A stretch of 64,000 bases of DNA, from contig JAHBMJ010003079.1 of the NCBI GenBank assembly GCA_018398765.1, positions 1 through 64,000 on the forward strand, in the 5' to 3' direction. A program made the translations under genes and the position numbers. The notes under the pieces are model-generated. The model ran no database searches. It had not been told where the DNA came from and saw only the letters and a list, made by a program, of their open reading frames with translations. Positions within the stretch are counted from its first letter, which is position 1, and each line of letters opens with the position of its first letter. The DNA comes from Chromera velia. Its lineage: Eukaryota; Sar; Chromeraceae. Positions 34,309 to 46,799 of this stretch are shown here, piece after piece.

Positions 34309-37300
34309 TCACAAATTCAAAAATGAAAGAGAACGCAGTTTTTTCTCCCCTTTGATTCGATGTGCGAGAGCCTTACATTCTTCTGTGCTCACAGCCACAG
34401 GGTTGTTGTATAGATGGAGACTTCGCAGCCTCTTGAGGGACTGTGGACACAGATCCTCCACGAATCTGGTGAGACCCCCAATGTCAATCTCGTTGGACGA
34501 TAAATTCAGGCTCATCGGATGGGTATGCGGACCAGCAGAAACCTCTCGGAATGCCTCGCCTTACGCGCACAGTCCATCATTATCAAGCCCGCACGATGAC
34601 AAATCAAGTTCTTTGAGACGCGGAAGCCCTCCTGCAGCTATGGCCGCTGCAAGAACCCCCACCCCCTGCCCTGCGTTTGGCGAGTGAGAAACTCGGAGTG
34701 TCTCCAGCCTCGGCAACTTCACCCCCCTCTCCAACACATTCTGAAAAATGCCCTTCATCCCTTCCCCCCCCAACCCGGTCTCGATGAGGACCAGCGCCTC
34801 CAGTGCTTCAAACGTCCGACATCCCACTGCGTCTGCGACAAATGCCCCATTTCCCCCTTCCAATATGTCCCCTCCCTGCACACTGAAAGACGACAACAAG
34901 GGCAGACAGACACAGGGGCAACTAAAGGCCTCTGAAAGGGCCTCTCCAGTTCCCGATCCAAGACTTGCCTTGTCAAAATCATTCAACGAAACCCCACTCA
35001 ATCCCCCCAACCGCCCCACCCGCAGTGCGCTCGCGAAGGCCCGCAACGCTTTAGAATCACTCTCCACACCTTCCCCCACAAGACAGAGCTCCAAGGCCTC
35101 CCACGCAGGCGGAACTTCGGAGTTGCTAACCGCATTCAGAAATACCACAGCCGCACTCCCACACAATTCCACAGAGAGAGTTCGAAGAAACGCAATTCCG
35201 CCTTCTCCCAAACTCCGTGCTGCATTCTCGCCAACGTCTTGCAGAGAGAGGTCAACGGATTCGAGAGGCGGGCGATTGCCGGACTTCAGAGCATCGACTA
35301 GAACATCAACCCCCTTGCCAGATACGGCTGAACCCCTCAAGCTGAGACATCGCAACTGAGGAACTGATGAAGCCAGAAGGCTCCCACCCAGCGCAACCCC
35401 CCCGTTGGTCCCTACGTCATTATTTTGCAGATCTAAGGTCTCAAGGGAATGCAAATGCCCGTCAGACAACAATTCAGACAACATGATCACACCCATCTGC
35501 TTCACCTCACACGAATCCACCCGGAGAGCCCGAAGGAACGGAAACGCACCGTCCCGCAACGCTAGACACAACGCGGAAAATCCTGAGTCCCACAGTCTGT
35601 TGTGGGACAGACAGAGGGTTTCTATTCGGAGAGGCTTTGCAGCTCTGTCTCTGAACGAGGCGCAGAGGACCTTCATGCCGTCTCTTCCGAGTGCCGTCTC
35701 CTCGAGGCTGAGGGTGCGGAGACCGGACAGCCTCCCTGTGCGCACCGCCTCAGCCAGCGCTGAGACTGCCTCAGTGCCCAATTTGTTGCCTGCATGGCGG
35801 GGAGGGGGTTGAGAGGGTAGGAGAACAGCGATGACTCGTTTGGCATGAATCTCAAGCACACAAAATCTACGAATGCGGGCACGGCGCTACCAGAGCAACT
35901 GGGGTGCGTGTGAAGCGGAAGGAAAACAAAGGATCAGAAGGGAGGAGAGGAGGCACACGAACAGACAGACGGTATGACTTCTTGTTTTCTTTTCCTTAGA
36001 CAGACAGACTATATGGTTAGACAGACAGACAGACTAGTTGCTCTTCCCTCCTTTTTTTCATGTACACAACAAACAAAAAGAAAGAAAGAGCAAAGTGAAA
36101 AGAAAAGAGCAAACAATCAAACAAAATGGGCAGCGGGCCCGAACGGACAGACAGACAGACAGACAGACTATATGTTTCTTCTTCTCCCTTCTTTTCTTCA
36201 TGAACACAAAAGACAAAAAGAAAGAAAGAACAAAGACAAAATAACAGAACCAACAATCAAACAGCGTGGGCAGGTGGCCCGAAAGTTGATCGAGAGTTAA
36301 GCGCCCATTGCCTCTCCACCTCCCGAGAGACTTTCACGTGATCACATGATTCGATCACTCGTTAATCCAGACAGACAGACAAACAGAACAACCTTGGAGG
36401 ATTTGCAAACCTTTGAGGTTGAGAGTCTCCAGTGACTGCGACAGGATTGGAAACACCGCACATGCTTCCTTCGTGTGCAGGCTACCCGCTGCAGACAGAG
36501 CAGGACAGCAGAAAAGAGAGAGGCAAAAAAGCAGCGAGTCCTAAGGCAGAAAGAGTGATGGTGGACAGAACGAAGAGCAAGGAGCTGGACGTTCGCAAGC
36601 GTCAGTCTCTTGATCACTCTGTCGAGCGAGACAAGAACCGAACGAATCATTGAGAGATTCAGCCGAGTGTGCCCGATACCCAGGAAAGAAACCGAGTGAC
36701 CCATAGATGCACCCAGGATCGAGGAGAGCATTCAGGAAAGGGGCGAGCGACCCTCCGCTCTGCTTTCGTTGGTCCCATCATGAATAAAAAACTCTTTCTT
36801 ACTACAGAAGTCCTCGTCAAGGTATCTGGGACAGTCACTGTGTGGGTGCAGGGAGCGTTGTCCTTCTGTCCCATCCACTCACCTGAAAATGTCAGCGCTT
36901 TGAGACGTGGACAGTCGAAATTCCGTTCTCCCCCCTGTGTGCCTTCAGACGAGGATCGCGTAAGGAAGCGGCACAGGCGGGGAAGAGCCGGACCACTCAC
37001 TGCATGCGCACCTGCACAGACCCGACAGCAACACATACAGACAGGCTTTATCGTCTTTTCTTTCCAGACAGACAGACAGACAGACAGACAGAGATAGACA
37101 GAGACAGACAGACAGACAGAGACAGGACTGATGGATGGATCCATCGAAGAATTCTGTTGATGAAGGCCTGCGTCTCGTCTCGGCAGTTTCGGATTCCCAG
37201 GATAATGAGCGGACATGCATCATGGGCATAGAGAGAGACAAATAGATAGATACACCCACCCACGTTGTGCTCAAATGCTTGGCAAATACACTCAATGCCT

Positions 37301-39595
37301 TCCTTTGCTTTTGATTCTCTCACTCCAAACAACACAGCGACTCACCGAGCGTGAAATCTTCAACTGATGCGGGAAGGGACTCAAGCAAGAGGAAGATTTT
37401 GGAGTGGGAGACCCCCTCTTCAATCTCTGCACACACAGCAAAAAACGAACAACTCACGCACTCAAAAATTGACCGGCCACCCATCGAAGAGAACCCAGGG
37501 TCAACGGCCCACGACAGCAGATGAGCTCAGATGAGATGCACTTTGCATGGACATGCAAGCATTCTGACACGCTCGCTCTCGCGGCATTCCGTGCTAAGTC
37601 GAGTCGTTTCTTCCTCCTCAAATGACCGCAAGGAATCTATCCATCCATCCATCCATCCATTCATTCATTCATCCATCCATCCATCCATCCGTCCATCCAC
37701 CCATCCATCCATTCATTCATTCATCCATCCATCCATCCACCCATCCATCCATCCATCCATCCATCCATCCAGCGAAACTGAGTACCTCGCACTCTTTATG
37801 GTCAACGTCACTTCTCCCCCGCGGCATCGAGGCTTCCCCCCATTCGACTACCTTCTGCAGCTTCTATGCATCCTCCCTCAAGCGTTCTGAACAGCCTCCC
37901 TCTCCAACCTTGTGCAGTCGGTCTGAACCACCCAGCATCGCCGCCATCCAGAGAACAGAAGAAATAGGAAAGAGGAAAAGTATGACTGCTAGCGGAGGGT
38001 CCTTGTGCGTCAAGAAAAAGACAACTCTCATGGCTACAGGAGAAACAAACTTTTCTCTCTCTCCCTTTCTTCCAGATAGCTCCTGCAACTATGTGACCCA
38101 AGCTACTTCAGAGTGCGATGACGTGGTTGGCTGGGACAGAACGGAAATCGAACAAACAGAAAACGGCCGAGTGCATAGATGTTAATGTAGTCTGGTCTGA
38201 CCTGGGATGGAAAAGGCCTCGAGGTGAACCCTGGCTTTTGCCTGCACACACGCATGCATGCATGCATTCCAACCAGTCGGGACACCAGACAATTAATCCT
38301 TTTTCGCCTTCATTTTTCCTTCCCTTCTCGAGCAGATGAGCATAAAGGCAGCTAGGCAAACAGACACGCAGACAAGCGGAAAGACCGAGAGACAGGCAGA
38401 GAGACCGGTGCGGCCGCAGGTGCACACTAGTTGGAAGGTTGCATGCTCTCTGATTGTCCTAGATCGATCGATCTAGTGCCAGTGTGGTCGGATCAAATAC
38501 TGTTTCTCTGAAGCCTTCTCAGTCCCAAATGAAGCGATGGAAAGAAGGAAAGGTAGGGGGGACTGCACTGGTCAGTCAGATGGAAGGAACACTACACCTC
38601 TCTCCGCTAAACTTGAAATGAAGCCTTCTGAGCTCTCACAAGATGCTCACTCACGTCTCCCGACATCAATTGAACGAAGGAAGTTCGCTCACAGTTGAGG
38701 GTATGCTGCTGAAACTCGTTCTGACAAAAGACGCATCGTTGCTGGAATGAGAGAAAAATCAGCAATTCCTTCCATATTGCCACGCACCTTCTTGACTAAG
38801 TGGAGAACCAGCCAAGCAATGCCGAAGGAAGTCCTCCTGGATGCAGAATCCGACACCTCCTGCAGACACACAGAATTAATTTTGTCCTTCCTGTGCATGA
38901 CATCCCAGCCAACAGACAGAAGAAACGCTTCCTTTATTTCCCGTTGGAAATTTATCAAATTGAAAGGGAGAACAGGACACCGAAGAGAGCGGTCAAAGCA
39001 GGGACTGACAGGTACTGCAAAAGAGGGAGAGAGACGGAATGAAAGGAAAACTATCACACGCCACTAGCATGAGGGAGACATTCTGGCATGCAACCTAAGT
39101 CGACCACCTGTACAGGTTCGCAGGGCGAGAGACAGGGGGACGAGAGGGGACTGTGTGAGAGGGTGGCGGCGTTACAGAGTGCGCGAGACTGGTTTTAAAG
39201 CACTCGCGGATGCGTGCAAACCAAAACAGTGGGCACAAAAGAGAGAGGTATGCATGCTTGTTGTCCTGGTGGGTCCCAGAACGACGACGACTCCCTTTTG
39301 TCTCTCTCTGGGAGAGTGCAGTCTTACACCGAAATAACACGCACACCCTCACACACTCTGCAGAATTCGAAGACTGCAGCTCTTACAGATCCCCAGAGCA
39401 GACGTGCTTTTGGGTTCCACCTGATGCCTGAAGGAAAGATAGAGTCCGTCTACTTGACTTCACCATCCATTTGGCGAGAAGGTAACAGACCTAGAAAGTG
39501 AGAGCTGCGTGTTCCACAAGCACACAGAGGAGGCTTTCGAATGTCTCAGCGTCCTCATGAGCATTTTCGCACGACGGCGGAAGGTCTGCAGACAT
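34309..39595 (-). CDS. Zinc-finger and leucine-rich-repeat protein
   Basis: Phase-consistent exons are 38859-38788, 38741-38655, 38241-38202, 37426-37346, then one or two small exons between 37345 and 37150, 36934-36883, 36488-36393 and 35789-34309. A tentative first exon starts at the ATG at 39595 ([17 protein letters not shown]). 38741-38655 encodes [15 protein letters not shown], a C-x2-C-H-C zinc finger. Later exons give irregular LRRs ([17 protein letters not shown]), and the last exon has about twelve 28-30-residue repeats of the ribonuclease-inhibitor/RanGAP type ([36 protein letters not shown]). An in-frame TAA at 34561-34563 interrupts this exon while the LRR period continues exactly to 34309. 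This is a nonsense change, an unseen intron (GTAAGG overlaps it) or readthrough. LRRs of this type bind proteins; the partner is unknown. Confidence 0.7.
37636..37772. repeat. (ATCC)n microsatellite
   Basis: This is an ATCC/ATTC tetranucleotide array within an intron of the minus-strand LRR gene. ACAG arrays occur in the same gene at 36001-36180 (its 3' side) and 37067-37125. Confidence 0.85.
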
Positions 39596-40568
39596 TAACA
39601 GACGGGGGGAGATGACGCGCCTAAACGTCGACGCTTTGACATGGCCGAATGCACGTACAGATGACAAGACAAGACAGCCAAGGAGAAGGCACCACAATGT
39701 AACAGAAGGAAGAGACCAGGGGAGGGTCAAGCGCAGACGAATACGTGCAACCAGGAGAGACGGAACACCCTTGTTCAGCAGATTGCAAAAGGTCAGACAC
39801 TTTCAGTGAAAGAGGCCCAGAGAGGCACCTGCTACGCCGGGGGTAGGGGGTAGCTGCCTCGATGTGAACCCACCCTTGGCCATACTGGATGAGAGGTGTT
39901 TCCGCGTGCAGCTCAAAGGCAAACAAGAAACTCAATGCGGGGCGTGGTCGAACGGATCTAACAGCTGGAAGTTGCTCTGCCACAAATTTGGATGTGCAGG
40001 CACGTTCGGGCGTGAAAACAGGAAGCTGCAGCTACAGTGGGCTGCTGCTCTGTTGACTCACCCAACCAGGTCAACCTTTTCTTTGGCAACTTTCAAATTA
40101 ACTTGCAGCACACTTGACAAGCAGGAGACGGATATTAATAGGAGACGGCCACGCAGCCCTGGGCGGCGCGCGCGGGCCGTATATGAATATACGTGCGCGA
40201 TGGATGCATGCATGCGGGCCGGCGCGGCGGGCCATGGCGGGCCGATGCATGGCCGATGCGGAATTAAAACCATATGAAAAAGCCCACCGCGCGGCCACAT
40301 GCACTTGGGATCTTCCACCCTTCTGATTTCCTCTGCCGTCAAGCTAGTCCCTGTTTCTCACAAAATTTGAGCACGATGGTATCGCCACAGTAGACTGGTC
40401 GCAAAGTGAAACATCATTCGCTTAGCTTGAAAGCTGAGCAAGAGGTTGTGTTCTATGTGACTGTTACATTCGATCCATCTCTGTACGAAGTCAACTGGAC
40501 GACGTGGACGTCCTGAAGTCTTCCAAAACTGACCACGTCATTTCTGTTGGGCGCTTTGTGAGGCACAG
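39596..40568. promoter_or_regulatory. Divergent promoter region with GC-rich block
   Basis: This lies between the minus-strand LRR gene and the plus-strand DCAF4-like gene. A dense GC block at 40143-40270 contains GGCGCGCGC, GGCCGGCGCGGCGGGCC and the TGCATGCATGC motif. A small exon may precede the LRR gene (minus reading LHAETPLIQYGQ at about 39930-39885). The GC block is the likely core of a bidirectional promoter. Confidence 0.4.
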
Positions 40569-41118
40569 ATGGACCTTCCTGGATTTGTGTGGGACCCTGT
40601 GTCTCAACGGTATTTCCCAGAGAGCTCCATGAAAAGACCTTCCTCGCGCCCAGCGCCCCACAAAACACAACAACACTATTCTCCGTCTCCATCGCCGTCT
40701 CCATCTTATCAGCTGCGAAACTCACTCCGGAATAAAATCCTTGGGAGCACTTCTGCCAAGCGCAAGTCAGAAATCTTGAAAGGATTTGAGCTGGCTGCGA
40801 TCGGACGGCTGGGTGATTTCTTCCCTCGAGCTGACAGTCTCATGGCCGTCACACCTCCAGAAGAAACCATCAAGGGAGGACAGACGGGTTCTTCTCTCTT
40901 CTGGACAAGCGGGTCTCTGATCCATTGTGCGCACTTTGGGCCTGCGGGCCGCTTTGGGTCCACTGCCCGGCTTTTTGAAGACGTCAGCTGCTTGCATTGC
41001 ATTCGAAATGCGCCCCCCTTTTTCTCTGTGCATGTGCAGATATCCTCGGTCCGCGTACTCTCATGCTCTTCCCTCCACTTCTTCACATGAAAATTTGTCA
41101 TGACACCGCCGATGCAGG

Positions 41119-41153
<35 letters not shown>

Positions 41154-41386
41154 TTCTTTCTTTTCTTTCTTTCTTTCTTTCTTTTCTTTCTTTCTTCCTT
41201 CCTTCCTTCCTTTCTTTCTTTCTTTCTTTCTTTCTTTTCTTCTTTTCTTTCTTTCTTTCTTTCTTTCTTTCTTTTCTTCTTTTCTATCTTTCTTTTTTTC
41301 TTTGTTTCTTTCTTTCTTTCCTTCCTTCCTTCTTTCTTTCTTTCTTTCTTTTCTTCTTTTCTTCTTTTCTTCTTTTCTTCTTTTCT

Positions 41387-41418
<32 letters not shown>

Positions 41419-41533
41419 TTCTTTCTTTCTTTCTTTCTTTCTTTTCTTTCTTTCTTTCTTTCTTTCTTTCTTTCGTTCCTTCCTTCCTTGCTTCCTTCCT
41501 TCTTTCTTTCTTTCTTTCTTTCTTTTTTTTTTT

Positions 41534-41565
<32 letters not shown>

Positions 41566-43651
41566 TGTTTCTTTCTTTCTTTCTTCCTTCCTTCTTTTCT
41601 TTTTATCTCCTCCCAAATGAACTCCTCCCCTCAATTTTCTCTCTCTACTCTCTTCATCCTCTTTCGTCCCTCCCGACACGTCCCGTGGTTCTTTCCTTCC
41701 CCTCCCTTCCTGACCCGCTTCCTTCCTTCAACTGCACGACTGGTCCCTTCTCTTTCTTTCTGCCCTCCTCGACCTCACTCACGTGTGCATGTTACTCCTA
41801 TACACGTCTTCTCTTCCCTCTAGCTTTCCCTCGTACCATTTCTCTCCTCTCTCCTCTGCCATCATCAACTCATCTCCCTTGCAGGAGGACGTGACTGGGC
41901 TTGACTTGGCCTCCAACTTCGTCTGGTTTGCCGACGCCGGCTCTCCCCGCGTTCGCATGCTGAGCTTTTCGGAGTTTCTCCACGGAGACGACCCCCACAT
42001 GATCGAGGGCGCCCCCTTCGAACACGCGTATGCTTCGCCTCAGGGGGGGGCGGCTGGGTCGACCTCTACCCATTGGAGGGAGTTGCTGAACTCGGTAGGG
42101 GAGGTTCGCACGTTGCATGCAAATCCATCAGACCGCCGGCTGGTGGTGGGTGCAAATTCGTTATGGGTTGTCGATTTGAGAGAAGGGGGCGTAGAGGGGG
42201 CGTGGAGAAGCCTCACGCCCTCTCCTGTTCCCCTCGGGGGCGTGACGCACGCAGAGCCACTGGAGGGACGGAATGCGGGCACGAATGTCGTGGTCTCGGG
42301 GCATCGCAGCGGCAGTCTCTGTCTGTGGGATGTGCGCGCTCGGCATTCTTTGGTTGGTGGGGTGGGGTTTGGGTCTTATGGCTTTGGGGGGGGGAGTGAG
42401 GTTGCGGGAGACGGTCAATTGAATGTTGCTGTCCATTCGTGTCCTCAATGTACAGGTAGTAGATCAAGGCACTCACCCATAGCTGTTGGGTGCGTTCGCC
42501 CCCTTCGCAGGTGGGGCAGCTCTCTTTTGGCAGTAAATCACCTGGACGATACTTTTTTCATCCGTGACGTGCGGATGAATTGTGCCGAGCTTCAAAGTTT
42601 GCGCGTTTCCCGTGAGGCTTTTGAGGAAGAGAGGAGTCGAGGGCGAGCGAAGAACAAAAACCCTCGGGCGAAATTCGAATTCGAGTCTCGCCAAGAGCGG
42701 CAGCCGCAGTTTGAGAAAGAGAAAGGGGGGGGAAAGGAAAAAGCGGAGGGGGCACCAGGCGAGTTTGGAGGGTTGCACGGGGTAAGTGAGGGTGAGGGTT
42801 CGCGAAAGCGACGGTGTCATTCTGGATGGACTCATTCCATGACAACGCACGCAGGATCAGACAGGGAAAGAGGAAGAGAGAGGGAAGGGCAAACGGGGGA
42901 TCATAGGATTTTCTGTGACAGCGTCACTGTACCCTCTGTGCCCCCTCTCTCATCCCGGTTGGGGGGGAGGGAGGGTGTGGAGCATTGTGCAAGGGCCTCT
43001 GTAGTTCGAGAGCTGGTGGGATGGGTACAGGCGGGGGAAATTCGAAAATTCTGCACTGACCCTCTTGAGAGATTCCTTGTTGCACCCTGTGCTGATGGTG
43101 GTGTTTGTGTGTGGGATTTGGAGAGGTTTCTTCGCTCAGGTAGGAGTGCGGGGAATTCGGTTGGCCTTGTGCATGCCGGGCGTCAGGGAAGTGCAGTGAG
43201 TGTGGAAGAAGAGCCCGCACGGCTTCTGGGCCATATGCACAGGTCCAACATCAGTGAGTTTGGATGGTCAGAGCATGGCCAGGAAATCGACAGGTCCACC
43301 CGGCTCCGATTTGAATTTCTCGGGAAGTGCATGGTCAGTCTGGACGGTTTCTTGGGGGGCGTTGAAGGGGCGGGGGGGACACGTGAGGACCCAGTAGACC
43401 CAGACGAAGGGAACGCGCGTCCCGGAGCGCCTTTGAACCCTCCTAGCCGGGTTTTCGGATCTGTGAGGCCGGCACCCCTTCTGCTGTGTCCTGTAAAGAG
43501 ACTGCGAAAGTTTGTTGAGAATTATTATCGTATGCGGTCGTGGTCGGGTCAAACCGGACACTCGTCAGAAAACTTTCCGACTTTTGGCTGTGTTTCTCAT
43601 ATGGGAATCCAGGTGTTACACACTCGGCCGTCCGGAAGGTTTTGGTGCTAG
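40569..43651 (+). CDS. DCAF4/WDR21-like WD-repeat protein
   Basis: Exons 40569-40982, 41040-41054 and 41885-43651 join in phase 0 and encode about 731 residues. The start LPGFVWDPVSQRYFP is the DCAF4 hallmark (human LPGFYYDPE-x-x-RYF), and a Ser/Pro-rich segment follows. The large exon holds WD-repeat elements: DVTGLDLASNFVWFADAG, VVSGHRSGSLCLWDVRARHS, SSLLAVNHLDDTFFIRDVR (the WDxR box replaced by RDVR) and FLVAPCADGGVCVWDLERF. A charged insert (about residues 380-480 of the model, rich in Arg, Lys, Glu and Gly) makes it longer than animal DCAF4 (about 500 residues). DCAF4 proteins are substrate receptors of CUL4-DDB1 ubiquitin ligases, acting in nucleus and cytosol. The 15-base second exon is the weakest part of the model. 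The second intron holds a 500-base CTTT array. Confidence 0.75.
41117..41610 (+). repeat. (CTTT)n microsatellite
   Basis: Almost 500 bases of CTTT with CTTTT, CTTCC and T-run interruptions occupy the second intron of the DCAF4-like gene. Phe/Leu/Ser-rich open frames over it are artefacts. Confidence 0.95.
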
Positions 43652-44405
43652 CCCGTCAATGACAGAATTATAAACTTAAGATTATAAATCAAACTTCGTA
43701 TTTAACTTCAATGGATGTCTATGTGAATTAATGTGAATAAACTATAGTGAATGCATTACTAATTTTTATTATGATACTATACTATTATCATAATGATCTA
43801 GATTATCATCACCATGTAGAACACTGCTAGTTTCTATACTATATCTAAGTCTATTTGAGACAGTCTATTTCGTGACATCATTAATATATGCTGCAGTAAT
43901 GTAATGTAATGATTTAATATCTGCACTGGCATAAAGCTTTTCCGCTTAGATTAGCCTAAAATTCTGTATGCGGTTTGCCAGGATTTGCTAGGCCTTCTGC
44001 CTTGTTTTTTGCCTAGCTTCCTGCAACTCGATTAATTTACTGGTTAATTTAGCTCAATCCTCCTTAGCTCACAAACTGGATGAGTCAGTCGATCAATCTC
44101 GGTCATTCAAAGAATGACAGTAGTACTATGTCGTATTATGATACAGTGCAGTCAGATTATGACTCAGATACACTGCAAGACCGCAGGTCTGCCAGCGACA
44201 AACAACACCCTCAGCGAAGTCCTATTTGAGTTCAAGTTCTGCAGCCATTTGTGCTTGTATTTGTACGGGCAGATAACCGGGTTTCTTCTGCAGCTAGTTC
44301 TGCAGCAGGACCAGAAAAACTCTGAACTCGGCCAGCGGAATATGGACGTCCCCTTTCAGCACTCTCGACAGTTCACTTGCCACTTTCCTGGCGTTTGCAT
44401 TTCAA
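43652..44405. other. Convergent intergenic region
   Basis: This lies between the 3' ends of the plus-strand DCAF4-like gene and the minus-strand gene. It is AT-rich; no gene or terminator hairpin is evident. Confidence 0.45.
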
Positions 44406-46786
44406 TCACTTCTGAGATCGATGATGAGGCAAAAAAACGGAAGGGGCAAGAGCCACCGTACCGTTCCCCACTGGCCCATTCTTCTCCAGCTTGACGCTGT
44501 TCACGATCGGGGCCCAGGCCCCCTCGGCCTCCTCCTTGATCTTCACAGCCTCGCCAGTCAAAGTCCTTATTTGATCGCCGGCCTCTGCAGCAGTGTCAAA
44601 ACGATCAGTCTCGAGTTCTTCGTCTGACTGCAAAGCCCCCTCAAGGCCCTCCTGCTGCTCAGAAGCTGCTGCTGAGGCTTCACTCTTTATCTTTTTCGAT
44701 TGACGAATTTTCTGCTCTGTCAGTTTGCGGCACTGCCTGCCTTCCTGGGATAAGAACTTCGACCACAAGAACTTCGTATTTTGTTCCAAAGCATCTGCAT
44801 GCACAAGAAATCATCACCACAAATCAGCATCTCATTCCGATGCGTATCGCGAGTAAGCAAGACAAAAAGGCACAGAGAAACCGAATCCAGAGTATGATGA
44901 GGACGACCGCATAAAAAAAAGAAATAAGAAGTGACGGCAGAAATCCGTGCGTGATGATGAGACGCCGTTGCAACAATACGAAGGGGACAAAGACAAGAAT
45001 TATGCAAGATGGGGGATATTGAGGATCGGTCAGCAGCATGCAGAAGTGCATTAGAAGATGAGGAAGCAGAAGGCATCCGCAGTTCAGGTCTGCCAGTTCT
45101 TCACACGGAAAGACAGACCTTCATAACCTTTCTCTGCAACGCTGCGCGGCACCGGCCATCCATCGTCTCGTACGTACAGCTCAACCAGAGAGGGGTGCGA
45201 AGAGGCTGCGTTTGTGTTCGAGAAGAACTGCGCCTTGCACAGGAGTCCCCTGAAGCTGTCGGCGGGAATGTCTGCCGATGACAAACAAGTCGAAGATGCG
45301 TAGGGACAAATGGTAGTAGCCTGTTCCCGCCAACAGCGGAGTTTGAACAGCGCAATGAACAAAGACTTTGTCGCATCGCGATCGGCTTGTTCGTTTTCTC
45401 CAAATGCAGGAAGGCCCACCGTCAGTGTCAGCCGGAGCGACCATTCTCCTCTGACAACGGACGGCAAGAAATCCTCTGGTGCCGCCTCGACGAAAGTCAG
45501 ATCCCACGCGCGCCTCCTCCTCCCCCTCTGGCTCTGTACTAGGCTTTGCAACGCCATATGATGGAAGACGCGTGCGCGACAGAGGTTCACGAAAGTCTCT
45601 GCACTGAGGATGGCCTCCCACTGTCCTGCAAACAAGGAACAAAGACAAAGAAGGAAAATCGCAGGCCATTCAAACACATTGAGCGTGTGTTGTCTTCGTA
45701 AGACTGTGCAACACCGTTGCAGTGGGTAAACGGGAACGCGATGCTGCACACCTGCATTGCCGGAGGATGTGCACCTTGTGGCAGTATGTTTCAGGTGCGG
45801 GATGTTTGCCATGTGTGCACGCAGAACGCCCTTATCACACGAACTAACAGATGAAGGAGAAAAAATTCCTCGTAAACGAAGCGTCAGAACTCAGAAAAAG
45901 ACTCAACCGGGAGGGAAAGCTGGGCAAAGACTGCTCTATGGGAAGAATGCTTCGGCGTGGAAGCCGTCTCAACTTCGCTCGTCTGCTCTTTAAGTGTCTA
46001 CCTTGTGTCCTGCCTCTCGCTCTCCTGCGCTCTCACAGTAATTTCCTTGTTTGCCCTCACAAACAGCAGAAGGCAGCGACTAGCAGCGACACGCAAAAAC
46101 AGACGACAAAAGGCGGAGTGCGCAACAAATGGGCATGAAAGAAAGGGCAAAAAGTTTAACACACGCAAGCTTTGACACACACATCTACACAAGCACGACG
46201 GAAAGGGGGGGGCAAGAGGCAGCGGATCACCCATAAGGGCTCACAAATGAAAGGCTATTTCACACAGCAAGGAATGACATCTCAAGACTGTTGTTTGACC
46301 GAGGGGCAGTCAATTATGACTGAGACCGACCCAAAGTGAGAGAGAGGCAGAGAATAACACTGCTTCCCTTCAGCCTCGTTCCCTTTTGTTCGAACGTCCC
46401 GTTCCAGTCATTTTCTGTCGGTTCTCTGGAAAGAATCCGGGTCGCTCTGTCACGTGCGCTCACCTGTCCATCCACCTCTGCCTGGCTGCCGATGCCCGTC
46501 AGACGCTGGAGAGCCGCGTCAAGGCCGAAAATGGCGCTCGTGTCCAGTAAATTCTTCCCGCCCCCCTCTCTTTTTCCTCTTTCTCCCTTTTTCCCTTCGT
46601 CGCCAGTTGGAGTGCTGTCTTTCCCTTCGAGCTGGCAGGTAAAAGAAAGAACAACGCCTCCTGCCGCCTTGTCCTCATGCTTGCCCACCGCACTTTCATG
46701 GATGTGAAGCCCTAAGCGGTCCAGCTCGGGCTCCAGGAAGTCATAGAGGGCGACTCTCCACTTTCTGTCCCGAAGCTTGTTGAGGG
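44406..46786 (-). CDS. Unrecognised protein (at least four exons)
   Basis: Exons 46786-46464, 45751-45715, 45625-45119 and 44794-44406 (stop) join with matching phases and give about 417 residues, missing a short first exon. The protein begins ALNKLRDRKWRVALYDFLEPEL and has a Lys/Gly-rich insertion. A middle region holds GQWEAILSAETFVNLCRARV, an Arg-rich patch and a WSLRLTLTVGLPAFGEN strand. The end is acidic and coiled-coil-like, with Lys-rich KLTEQKIRQSKKIK and Glu/Ala repeats. I see no transmembrane segment, signal peptide or named domain. The acceptor at 46787 (cttgctgcaacgtcttacag) is strong, so the start codon lies farther right, in 46800-48000. Confidence 0.65.
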
Positions 46787-46799
46787 CTGTAAGACGTTG

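Noticed and set aside
41100-41894. Long Phe/Leu/Ser-rich open frames on the plus strand and Lys/Glu frames on the minus strand
   Set aside because: They are translations of the CTTT microsatellite in an intron and contain no domain.
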